64,000 bases of DNA, from contig CAXAMN010008502.1 of assembly GCA_963970005.1 (NCBI GenBank), positions 1-64,000 on the forward strand, read 5' to 3'. Shown one piece after another: positions 48,001 to 59,189 of the stretch (its first letter is position 1; every line of letters starts with the position of its first letter). Source of the DNA: Durusdinium trenchii. Taxonomy: Eukaryota > Sar > Dinophyceae > Suessiales > Symbiodiniaceae. The notes under the pieces were generated by a model. That model had not been told where the DNA came from, did no database searches, and was given only the letters and a program-made list of their open reading frames with translations. Both the position numbers and the translations under genes were made by a program.

Positions 48001-48756
48001 CAAAGTGGGAGCGCAACAGCCACTGACAGCCACACTTCATGTCTGTCCTTTTGAATACTTTTGAATGGAGGGGGTCAGTTCACCTACAAAGGGGGTATCC
48101 CCTCTATTCAACCAACCAGCGAAAAAGGCCATTGAGGACAGCTGACAGCTGCAGCCCTTTGCCTCTTTTCATCTCTTTTCCTAACCAACGAGATGACCCT
48201 CCTGCTCGAACTCTCTGCGAGTGACCCGGGCCGAGACTCGGCATCTCGCCAACCTGGGCCAGCTCATCTTCTGCTTCGTTCTGATGTATGATGAACGCAT
48301 TGAACGCTTCAATGTCTTTCAGAATGTCTTTCAGTCATCTAAGCAACATCCTTGCACATGTTTCGAATCGGCCAAGGCCGCTTCTGCGATGGGCATGGCC
48401 ATTCTAGACTCACAGCGAAACATGATTTTGAGAGTTCCTGACTGTATATACATGATTTTTCACGTGACCGTGAGAGGGGACATGTTCCTTGTCGCTAAAG
48501 GACATTCAGGAAAGCAGTATACTGTTCCCTGTATCCCAAAGGGTGACAGGATGAAACACGCATCACGGTGGCTTTGATCCTGTCGACCCCTCAAACAAAT
48601 CAAAAATAATCAAACCGTGAATTCAAAAACATCTTCCAATAATTCCCAAGCATCTCTAGGTAAGGTAGCAAGAGCTGATGCGGATTGCCCATTATGCCCA
48701 TTGCACAGCATGTAGAGAAGAATTTGATGATTTGACAGCCCAGCATATCAAGCGCA

Positions 48757-48834
48757 TGCACACACACACGCACACATGCACACGTGTGCACACTGATGCA
48801 CACGTATGCACACTGATGCACACATATGCACACT
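48757..48834. repeat. CA-rich degenerate microsatellite
   Basis: CACACACACGCACACATGCACACGTG-type repeat with GATGCACA interruptions; unit near 22 bp in the second half. Confidence 0.85.
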
Positions 48835-49795
48835 GCCGGTTGAGGGCCTGGCCAGAGCTTCTCAAATCAACCTCCCGGTCTTGGGCCCAGCGTCGATGGT
48901 GTTGAAACCCCGGAACCCAGGGGACATGAGGGCACCGAAGGGCAGCGAAGGGCACCGAAGGGCACCGGAACCCAACAAAGATCCAAAAGAAAATCCAAGG
49001 GGAACTTGTCAGAACTTGTCAGACACTTGCCTGTCTTGGCTCCCCACCATCCACCATTTAATTGAGACCTTCGGCTCTCGATAATGCCCAAGAATCCGCC
49101 TGACGACCTGCCCAAAGAACGGAACATCGACGCAAAACACATATTATCCTTCCAACAATCATGGAAGTGAAAGATGGCGACGGGAAGGCACTTCCATATT
49201 TGTTGCAGCGAGGGTCGAATTATTGAACACCCTTGAACTCTGCGCCCTTTTCGCAGTAGCTTACCTTTTTTTTGTGTGTAAAAAAGCCAAGGTTTTGGAA
49301 GGCACCACTCTGCCACGACATCACACGACCCATGTGGTTCCCATGCTAAGCCACCGGGTGTCGTGGACGGCCACCACGTCTCTCTGGCGTCGTGCTGGGC
49401 GGCTCGCGCGGATCGGCCGACCACCTGAGGCGACGAGCTGATCCGAAGGGTTGGAGCCCCACCCGGGGTGGTTTGGGGTGTCGTTGGACAAAAAGGAAGA
49501 TTCTTCTGACCCCCCAAAGACATCCCGTCTTGAGGGTGTAATTATTGGCAGGTGTCTGATTGGATGTTCTCGGGATGTAAACATTCAGCATAATTCTACA
49601 ATATATATATATATATGTCTATGTATGATTATGTATGCATATATATATATATGCATACTTGAGGCCAAGGGGGGGGCGAAAGCTAGCGCTCCAGAATGGG
49701 AAAGTGGAGGGCAGCGAGGTAGGAAAAAACACGGCGCTCTTTTTGGAGGCAGGGGTGAAGAGTCCTTTATATGTGGCTCTTTGCCCGGATCCTCC

Positions 49796-49958
49796 TGCGA
49801 GAGAAGAGAGAGAAGAGAGACGGAAAGACGAGAGACAGAGAGGAGAGAGAGAGAGAGAGGAGAGAGAGATGAGAGAGATGAGAAAGAGATGAGAGAGATG
49901 AGAGAGATGAGAGAGACAGTGAGACAGTGAGACAGTGAGAGAGTGAGAGTGAGAGTGA
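49796..49958. repeat. GA-rich microsatellite
   Basis: About 160 bp of GAGAGA/GAGATGAGA words, closely followed (49970 on) by GC-rich unique sequence. A pure GA run also lies at 62150-62186. Confidence 0.9.
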
Positions 49959-51581
49959 GCGAGTGCGGCCGCAAGATACGCAACGCTAACCGCATGCCAA
50001 AGAGCGACGACAGGACGGAGTCGAACTTGCGCTTCGCTAGCTTTCGTGATATGGCATAGTCTTGCATGGGCTCTTGGGTAGTTATGCCACCTATTGCCAC
50101 CTACTCAACTGGACGTCACAGCTGAAACTCTCACCAGCATGCTAAAAGCTGCTCTTTTGGTGCAGCTTCTGCATTCTTATGCTTGTTCTATCTTTGCTAG
50201 GAATCTTTGTTTGGATACACTGCGACGGTACATAGAAAGGTTGATCTGAAACACGAGCCAAAACGACCCAAGCACTTCTTCAAACCTCCAAAACTGCTCC
50301 CTGATGTCAACATCTCATAGATCCAAGGCAGGCACTGGCTGGAAGATCTCACTCCTCCACGTTGCCAAATGTTGCGTGGCTGCGACGACTTGGGATGCGA
50401 CGACTTGGCACACGCGGTGACACCCATTTTACTGAGGCAAACCAACCTGGTGTGAAACACAAAGTTGCAGGCAACGCAGCATTAGAGACATCGACTAGAG
50501 TCGGCTACAGGCGTCCTACTCTGCAACTCTACACGAGTTGAGAACATCAAATCAAAACCCCCTTTCGCCCTGGTAGGTTGACCTCCCCCGTCGTCGATTC
50601 TCTTATAGGAGAAACACATGGTTGTCCCCCGGCGCCATGTGGTTCATGTCTGGCTTTTCCTCGTCCATCTGCTGAGACGACTTCCTTCTGCTTCGATGGT
50701 CCGATCTGCTTCGTTGGTTTGCGAGGCTTGGCCCAGTGGAAACCCCAACAACTGCATGGAACAGAACATGACATGAAGAGGGTATATGAAGGTGCTGTTG
50801 GGGGCAGGACTTCTTGATGGTGTCATGCCAATCCAAAGAGGCTTCACTACGACTTTGGCTGTTTCTTGCAAGCATTGGAATCGACACACACTGGGAACAC
50901 ACTCATCACTCACACTCACACCCGCTCCTTCGGTCTCAGGGGAACGTCTTGATACCTTGACAAGGCCGTGCATGCCATAAGCGCTTGGTAGTTTAAGACA
51001 TGTGAGGTATACGTCTTAAACAAACACTGGATAACCATGGATATCGCGTGAGTGAGCTGCCTGTGGTCTGTTGCTTAAGGGGCTCCTGAAGGAATCACTT
51101 CAAGCAAACGTCCAAAACCATCCAAAACCAAACACCTGTCACCGTCACAGGCAACATGTGCCAGAAAGCACTCAGTTCAGTTAGGACGGCTGGGGCTGAA
51201 GCTGATGTCTTTGTGAGACAACCGTGATGCAGCCCAAAAAAGCGCCTTCTCCCTGTAAACCCTCACTGAGAGTTCCACGGAAAAGGCGTCCCGCGACAAG
51301 CAGGGGGTGGAGGAGGATCTGGGCGGAGTGACTGGAGCCTGCCGGCTATCCCTGGCGTCGTGGGGCGAGCGGCCGCTCTCGCGCTTCAGCGCGTGGCGAG
51401 CGCTTGGCCAGGACACCGAGTTCGGACAAAGGAGAGTCCAAGCCAACCGCCAAGCTTTGACAAACTTGCAAATGCACTCATTTGAGATGTAAAGACAACA
51501 AATAAATGCGTGTTCTGACAGCTCGGATTGCCCAAGATCGATTGGTAACAATTGCCCAAGAGCCTTGAACATCAGAGTTTC

Positions 51582-51710
51582 TCATTCGCATGCGTCGCAT
51601 GTGTCGCGGAAGAACAAGGGTTCTTCATCGTCGTGAGGGGCCAAAGATGGAAAGTCATAAACCTCCTGGGACCAACGCAATGCTGCAGTGTACAACTCGC
51701 AAAGCACCAT
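51582..51710 (-). CDS. Exon-like segment, unrecognised
   Basis: After a CGACAG acceptor-like site the minus strand reads MVLCELYTAALRWSQE, then VYDFPSLAPHDDEEPLFFRD and a stop. AG/G and G/GT sites lie within it (CCCAGGAG/GTTTAT). It lies 1.1 kb downstream of the hydrolase stop and could belong to the next gene in the same direction. Confidence 0.3.
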   Translation of the reverse strand: MVLCELYTAALRWSQEVYDFPSLAPHDDEEPLFFRDTCDACE

Positions 51711-52844
51711 CTGTCGTCGATGTGGCAGACAGCGGCGCTGACAGATCGATGTGGCACCCACAAGCGCGTGATGCTTATGTGGCCTGCGTACCGTGACATT
51801 CTCATCAAATCCCGCAGCTTTTGATACTATATAACAAACACCGCTGAGAAACCAGGAGCTCCTACCAACAGCGCTGAGAAAATGTTGAAAGCTCAAGTTG
51901 AGTTCCTTTTGTATTCCTTTCATTCGAGAGTTGTTAGGCAGTTCCTGAACTCAAACATCCCACTCCATCCCATTCCCCAAAGTGGTTCTCTACCATCCAA
52001 GGGGAGGGGCACAGCTCGGCGCCGCCGCGCCACTCCTCAGTGGCCAAAACCCTCCACTCCGCTCATCGCTGCCTGCCTCCAAGGAGTATGGCCTCGGCCT
52101 CGGACAAATCGGACAAAGAAACAGCACGGAAGATCTCTTCCAGTCGGACTTAGTGCAGGGCTCACCTTGGAAGAGGTGATGGAGTGATTGAGAGTGGGCC
52201 ACTTGTGGTTTGGGACCATCAACGCTGATTTGGGATGTCAACATGGGGGTCTTCTACCACGGCCTGGGTTTGGAGGGAAAGCAATTTGCGAACACTTGGG
52301 CGTCACCTTTCACTAGGACATCATGGAAGAGATCCAGGGAGAACATGGGAGGACACAGCGACTTACAACTAGAGGTCTCAGGACCTAATCTAGAATCTTG
52401 ATTAGTAATAACCCTGACAATCCAAAAGGAATAGCCAAGAAGGGATCGTGTGGGCGCGCTCGTCGTGGACGGACCGCAAGTTCGCGCATCCAAAAGGTGG
52501 GTTCTTCATCAAGATTCCACATTAAGGTCCAGACTTCATGAAGAACCCACCAGTCCTGTCGCAGCGACCCAAGCGACCCAAGCGATGTCCAGCTCGTCCA
52601 AGGGCGCCACCGAACAGTCCGCCACCTTTCAGCGAGCCGAGTTCGTTTTATGGACGAACAAACGAATGCTCTATCACTTCTTGTCCAGGTGCATGAGAGC
52701 ATGAGAACGGAGTTTGACAAGCCACGAAAGAAGCGAATGGATGTTGTCGCAGGGAACTGAAGGGAATGAAGATCAACGAGCGATCTGAAGTGCGGACATG
52801 AGATATCTGATCGACCACGCAACCCACAAGAGAGATGCACTTGC

Positions 52845-52979
52845 TCACATCGTGCCGCTTGTGCTCAGCTCCTTTTTACCCGAGAGGCCGTCTGTCTCCA
52901 TGGCCTGAGCCTTCAGGAAACGGGCGACGAGCTCAGCAAAGCGCTCTGGATCTTCTTCATGAGCAATATGCCCACAGCC
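52845..52979 (-). CDS. Alpha/beta hydrolase last exon
   Basis: Reads GCGHIAHEEDPERF then AELVARFLKAQ, the classic C-terminal strand-helix of alpha/beta hydrolases with the catalytic His. It ends with a short hydrophilic tail (METDGLSGKKEL) and TGA. The acceptor is TGTGAG/GGC. Confidence 0.88.
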   Translation of the reverse strand, partial: GCGHIAHEEDPERFAELVARFLKAQAMETDGLSGKKELSTSGTM

Positions 52980-55900
52980 CTCACACTGGGGGTGAGTCAG
53001 TCATGCTGAGGTGATCGGGGTGTCGAACCATGGGTGAGTCCTGTGGTTGAACCGAAAGCATTTCAAACCTGACGGAAACCCGAAGAAGAACAATTCCTCG
53101 GACTTGTTACAGAACGCTGAATTGTGAAGTGAGTTTTGATCCAAAAACTTGCACCATTGAACTTGAACAGCACTCGTTGACTTGAACATTCAAATTCCTG
53201 TCTCCAGTGTTTATCAATTGTTTAGATACCAAAGTCTTAGGTCATGACGCTTGTCAATGTAAAATCCTCATGACTTAGCCACAAGAACTTTGATGTATTT
53301 TTTCACAACCCCTTTGTCATTTCACCCTAACCATAAGACATAGGACTTTAAGATATCTATTAAAGAAACATCCTCTTTCCGCGGCCTCGATGAGCTCCAA
53401 ATCGCACTGCAAAAGCTTTTGGAGGAACTTGCTTCGACCGACAGGAACCACTTTGTCCTGCGAGGCTGGCTTCAGGGGCACGAACGCTCCGCACGTGCGG
53501 TGCCGCTGGTGCTGTGCAAGCTGGACTTGCCAGCTCTGGAGAATGACCCCGCCTCACTGTCCTCCAAAGGGATGTGTGTGTACTTACGACTTCCACGGGT
53601 TTGTTGGTTCAAACCGCGTGGGCACCTTACGACTTCTTCGGTGTCGAACCATGATCGAACCATGCCTCCCTGGCGAAAACGCGCTCCGCGCCCGTTGGTC
53701 CGCCCGTTCGCCCCGTCGCAGTTCCCGAGGACGTCCAAAGCAACCCGATTCGTCGTCGGACCGGAGCTGCTTCGCTTTGAGATAGCTTATACCATCAATG
53801 GCACGAAAACAAAAATACCAGAACATGGTGCCGTGGTCCTGATCTCCGGTGACGATCAGCACTCGAAGATTGCCCTCCTAAGGCTGTGTGTGTTTGTGTG
53901 TCTCGCAGGAAGCCAAAACGGATGAGCCCGCTGGAAGCGAAGCGAAAGACGCGGATCTAAGCAGATAACAAAACTACAAGCGTCTCAGATCTATAGCTTT
54001 GAAGCTCATTGAAGCTCTACCACTCGTGCTGAGACCGGAGTCACCCCCACTTTGTCTGGCACCCTTGTCAGTGCTTGCCGAGCCACCATGGATGCCTGGC
54101 GTTTCGAACGTCTGGCACGATCAACCCGTTGCAGGGTTGCGTCATCACGCGGGTTGAAAAGACGTGTTTGATGGAACACAAACATGACCCAGCACCTGAC
54201 CAATTCGAACAACAAATCTGTGCGCACTCTTTGGTGTGATTTCTTGCTGGTGCACGATGTCTTCCATCCGGTGTGTAGTAACAAATACTTCCGAGCTGCG
54301 GGGGCGGCGCTGCAGGTAACATGCATGCATTTGAAGCGAACAGATGTGATGAAAAGGGTCCAAGGGTCATAACATAACACTAACACAAACAATCCTCTTG
54401 TTGGTCACATCATTCATGCCATGCCATGCATGCAACATCGTCTGCAACATCGTGTGCAACATCGTTTGCTTCTTGGACCCAGTTCTGACCGTGTGAACAC
54501 GGGTCCCACGGGAGGCCCAGCGCACAACCCCTCCTCGATCAACTCGTGCAAGACCAGCGCATCCTGTCACTGTGAACGATTTGGCGGACGCCCCAAGGCA
54601 TTGGACAAAACAAACACCATCCTCATGTCCCTTGGAACAATCCCTATAAGGCCCTAGCTTCCAAAAAGAAAAGAAACACCTACAACGTCACTGACCAAAA
54701 TGGCCGCCGGCCCCTTTCATCCCCTATTCTGTGAATTCTGGGGGTGCTGAAGAAACCGGCATCTCATGTCCTCTCCCTCGAGGCCCTCGAGCCTCCATGG
54801 TGATCAGCCGCGCCGTCACGAAATTGGACAAACCGTAGGCCCAGCGCACTGAAAGGCTGGGCCAGCCTAGATGGATTGAGCGGAGCGAAGATTCTAATCG
54901 AATGGATTTTATGAATGCATGGGTCTTGCACCCTCAACCCCTGGGAGTGGGTCGTTTTCAAGATTGTTGGCCTAGATCAACCACTGTGATTTCTTTGGCC
55001 GTCTCTGCGAACTTCTCCCCGTCTCTTGCTGCCCAAACTTGAATGTTAATTTGAAAACGTAGGGCGGAGTCTCGTTGACGGTTGACAACCATCCAAATCA
55101 ATATGATTGCAGATTGCAAATAACCCACCTGGACTTGGACAGTGGAACGCTTCACCTACAGGTTAGATGCACAACCACGGGATGCACAACCACGGGTGTT
55201 TCCACACACCTTTACGCCCAATTGCACATGAAGAACTGCAAAAAATCCCACACAAAATCCCACCCAGTGAGCTCTAGGCGCTCCCATCGCCGCCGAGCGG
55301 CGGTACCGCAGCACCTGGCGCTTCAAAGCCTCGCCGTCCAGTTGCGAGGCCACCGAGAGGCCACGTTCCCAGAAGCGCCTCTGTTCTCGCGCATGAGAGA
55401 AGAGCGCACAAAGGAAAGCGTCGAGAGCAGGCGAGAGGAGGAGGAAAGTGCGCTTCAGTGACCTGCAAAAGCCATGGTTTTGTTTTAAGTCCATTTGGGT
55501 TTCAAAATAGGACAACTCAAGGGCTCCGCATGTAGACACTCTTGATTCATTAACCCCCCCCAGATTGAAGAGGTATATTTCAATTCCAATGGAGGGGTGT
55601 AACCGTGGGGTGTATTCATCAAAGGTCGTCTACGTAGTCTGGGGAGAGGCGATGTGAAGGCCGGACGGCGATCGGAGTGGTGCTCCGGCGATCCGCCTGT
55701 TGTAGGTCAGCCCCGGCAGTTGAAGCACCAGGCGTAGAAAGGCCCTCTGGAAACGCAAAGACAGGGCTGTGACCTCAGAATGATCCGCCGTGGTCGATTC
55801 TACCAAAACATGTGCAATTCCGACCCCCAATGGATTCGTTTCCTCTTAAACCACGAGCAGGCGCTGGCCCAAGTTCATACAGTACACGAGTTCAAGGCAG

Positions 55901-58900
55901 GGATGGCTATCAACCTGCTTGCGATCAACAGAAGTACATTGCAATGCCTGCGCTCCAGCCATTGTTTCTATTCTCAAATCCGTTCCATGAACTCTTTTCA
56001 GGGTGGCCCTGCGACCGTTACTTTGAAAAGGTCTTTTTGTGTTTTTAATTACAGTATGTTGAAACACATCTCGCCGGAAAGAAAGAGGACGAAAGAGGTG
56101 TCACAAAAAGGGCCTATTCCTGGATTTCTGGTATTTCTCAAGAATTTAGAGCCTTTCACCTCGCATCTTCGAAGATGTCTTCCCATACTACTCAGTCACT
56201 GTTCGCGCCCAGCCAATGCCAGTTGAAGGCACTGCCCCAATCGTGGAGGACTTGAGGTGCTTGGTGGGGTTGGTGAGGAAGGCAGGGCTCTCAAGGATCA
56301 GATTCACCACAGTGCCCTGGTCGTTGGGCCAACAACCCGGTCGCTGCAGGAGGGTCCAGGGTGCACAAGTCCATGCAACAAACATTGCCAAGAGGGCCAC
56401 TCCATCATCGAACATAAGGCACGCGTTCGGCATGTCGCTTTCTGCTTATCTTGATCTCTCGACGCCCTGGCATTTCAGACAAATCAATGCAAAAGATTGC
56501 AAAAGAAAGTCGCTTCGCTCCATCCTGGAAGTCGTCTCGCCGTCGCGGGAACACATCCGTCCATCCATCCTCCGTTGCGCTTCCCTGGCCTGGCGCGCCT
56601 GGCTCACAGCCACGGCCGCCGCCGTGATCGCCTGCCAGGCGCAGACCCAGAGACATGGATGGAGACCATGGATGGACTCTCAGTGGTGATGTGGAGGAGA
56701 ACCTCTCTCCAACCATCACTGAAGTGGGACATGGTCTGTGAAAACAGAAACACCCAAACCCTGCAGTCGATGCGCAACGCATCCACTCGAAACATCCTGG
56801 AGAATCGAAATGAGCATGTGACATGGGAAACCACCCATGACCCCTTCTTTGTGCAACATTTGTCCTTTAACAACGTATTCGCGATGATTGTATCCCGTAC
56901 TGACAGATTTCTGTCTGCTCGGTTACCACATGTTTTCATTGAGTGACCTCGTTGTAACCGTGCCGCAAAGACTTATAGAGAAGGCTGTGCGAGGAATCGG
57001 TTCCTGATCAAACACACACACACACACACCCTCACACACCTATTCTCAAAGTTTAAATGGGTAAGATCCACACACACACAGTTGCATCAGTTGCATCGGT
57101 TTCGTCTGTCCCGATCCGAACACTTCAACGGACTCCTCGGCCCTTCGACACGTTCTGCGAGCCACCGGGACCAACGTCATCCACAAGCCTATAGTGTTCC
57201 AGTTTCTGAAATCGAGTGTACAAGTGTGCAAGACCAGTCGTTTCAGCTTCACACTGGTGATAATGCCAATGGCATCCCCCGACTCACACATTTCGGGAGA
57301 AAGTGTGTCAACATGAATGAGTGTGACGCTTGCATTGAACATGCATAAATAAGAAAAAACACTAAAAATCCCACTGAACATGCACAATAACGCACCTTAA
57401 AAGCACTAACTCCCCCCCCCCCAGAAAATAGCAAACAAAAATGCTAAAGAACGCACGAAACACCACGGCCGTTGATGCACCGCGTCGTCCCCGTCGTCCG
57501 GTCGTCGCACCCCCATGGAGTGGCCGATCACCAGCAGCGACGAAGGGCCCGAGGGCAGAAGCGGTTCAGAGTTCAGGAGGGCATTGGCCTTGATCGAGTG
57601 CATCAAGTACCACGGGCCCTCACTTGGGCCATCAGTCGGTTCACATGACCCTCGGGAACCCTCTGGGACCGGCCGGTCCAAGTCTACGACCCAATGTGTC
57701 ATTGGCCCAACCGGCCCTCGGTGTCATTGTTGAACCTTTGGTAAAGACACATGGAATGCCCGTGGCCTTTTCTTGAGAAGACTATTTTCCTGTACTAGGG
57801 CCTAGGGAGGGAAGATCCGTTTCTACAGGCAAATAGTTGTTCCAATTCTGCCCGCTTAGATCTCCCTCTGGCACGTCAGTCTACATATTACGTAGCTATG
57901 ATAAACGGATATAAACGGGCTCAGTTGATCAGTTGATCTCCGAAAACATTGATTGAGGGATGGTTCGTGACCAGCAGTGTGACGAGCCACAATCACTGCA
58001 TTGCCGCTGAGTGTGTACATCTGCAAGGGAGTGAGGCTGTCAAGCGCGCTTGCTTGGTCCTGTCAAGCTGTCTAAGCAGTTGAGTGGAGTCATTGAGGTC
58101 TTCAAGTTGAAGATTACTTCACCACTGCAGTGGCCCAAATTGAAAGAGTTTCTTTTCACCAATGGGATTCAAAATCACTGGGGTGTCAGGCCTTATACGG
58201 TGTGACATTGTTCTCTTTAGCAGGTACGAGTATATAACTTGATGGCCCTCCATCCAGAACCTCTTGTTCACTATGTTCCTTGACATGATCTTTCACTCAC
58301 CTTTTCCTTGCCCATGGATCTCTGACTTTCTGCTCCTTAGGCCTCAGCAAATGGGCTGGCAGATCATTGCGCCGCAGCTGGCGGTGGATCTCCAAGGACG
58401 GTCTCCTCGCGTCGGTTGGAGTGATCAAGGTGTTCACCTGGTTACGCAGGCCCATCTCTGGAACATCAGGAGGCCAGGGCACTGGCTAGGCTCTGTTAGG
58501 TCGACGCCATCGAAACACCTGCGTTTGTTCTTTCGTCCCGGCGTCGGAGTGCGTTTGGTGCTTGGTTAGTTGTTGCGTGCACCCCTCAGAGCCATCCGGC
58601 TTAAAAATGCTCTCTTTCACGCGCCCGGACCTTCCCGCCGCACCGTTGGGAAGACTCCACCACTATGGCCGGGTCCTGGTCAGTCCAAAGCCCACTTGGT
58701 CTGGGCACAAGAGCAATGCACTGGGCAGTTGAGCCATGAGCGCGTCGAGCAAGTCCTGGATCTTTCTCCAAGGAAAGGGACTTCCAAGAAAGCTGGTGAA
58801 TCTGAAAAAGGGCTACCACCTGAGGCAACAAAAGGGACAATACACGTAACATCACGTAAACATATAGTGCCTCTAGAAGCACCATTCCAGTTAGAGCACA

Positions 58901-59189
58901 CTTGTTGGATAGTGAGTCATACTTAGTGGAGTTGGATTGCGAAAACAAAGTGCAAAGCAATTGTTGATTCATTGCGAAATGCACAGAACACCTCCCTTCC
59001 CGGGTTTTTGATGGTTCTGAAAAAAAACAGACAATCCAATGCTACTGGAGAACAGCCAAGACTCCTCATACGATGTGGCATTGGCTCCGAAACCATGGAA
59101 GCAAAGTACAGGCATCACATCTTCAGTGGAGTCAGGTGGACGGCGCAGCAGATGCACCGCGACCTTTCCTGGTAGATGTCGGATCGAAC
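52845..59189 (-). CDS. Alpha/beta hydrolase-fold protein, at least 10 exons, N-terminus missing
   Basis: A serine hydrolase of unknown substrate. Exons on the minus strand: 59065-59189, 58676-58755, 57507-57622, 56236-56399, 55697-55746, 55264-55378, 54534-54563, 53839-53877, 53386-53457, 52845-52979. They give 308 in-frame codons including TGA at 52845-52847. Signatures occur in fold order: VLCFHGFGAN (oxyanion loop), LLCPDQVGFGLT, LLVIGHSMG (nucleophile Ser), LILESPAFLTNPT, cap helices RAFLRLVLQLPG and RFWERGLSVAS, VLIVTGDQDKVVPV (acid Asp), and IEGCGHIAHEEDPERF (catalytic His). The triad is complete. Donors are GA, GC and GT; AG/G acceptors fit six of nine junctions, while exons 3-5 have less certain edges. 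The first exon starts mid-codon, so at least one exon lies beyond 59189 and was not found. Ester, lipid or peptide substrates cannot be told apart. Confidence 0.85.
53386..53457 (-). CDS. Alpha/beta hydrolase exon 9
   Basis: Twenty-four codons, DKVVPVGRSKFLQ to CDLELIE, completing the acid-loop TGDQD/KVVP. The acceptor GCAG/GACAAAG and the upstream GA donor CAG/GACCACG share CAGGAC across the junction. The donor GAG/GCCGCGG (GC) joins to GGC TGT GGG CAT, restoring IEGCGH. This exon rules out the antisense reading at 53419-53925 as the main coding signal. Confidence 0.85.
57507..57622 (-). CDS. Alpha/beta hydrolase exon 3 with nucleophile elbow
   Basis: Contains SSLLVIGHSMG, the G-x-S-x-G nucleophile elbow, preceded by the helix YLMHSIKANALLNSE. 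The 3' edge is uncertain: GTGC/GACGAC (GA) keeps frame with exon 4 (ALLAMFVAW). Confidence 0.75.

Larger units (their letters stand above)
41201..52844. other. Intergenic/intronic stretch, no gene recognised
   Basis: Contains a G/T-rich block (41786-42042), AT microsatellites (43020-43065, 49591-49652), a GA microsatellite (49796-49958) and a CA-rich block (48757-48834). Several GC-rich islands are open in more than one frame (44400-44790, 45310-45520, 46700-46860, 47480-47660, 51290-51440). Protein-like minus-strand runs appear at 45292-45495 (WTGVHRVLADLESAVARAPE) and 50644-50760 (QLLGFPLGQASQTNEADRTI). None could be tied to a family or joined into a gene. Confidence 0.35.

Noticed and set aside
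50010..50110. Minus-strand AGTTCGACTCCG resembling a tRNA T-loop
   Set aside because: No box A at the right distance and no pairing stems; box B match alone is expected by chance.
53419..53925. 168-codon plus-strand frame that looks protein-like
   Set aside because: It is antisense to hydrolase exons 8 and 9, whose minus-strand reading gives conserved TGDQD and VVPVGRS motifs and clean splicing.
54690..54720. GGCCATTTTGG on the minus strand resembling part of the spliced leader
   Set aside because: Only 11 interior bases match and the leader's GCTCAAG end is absent.
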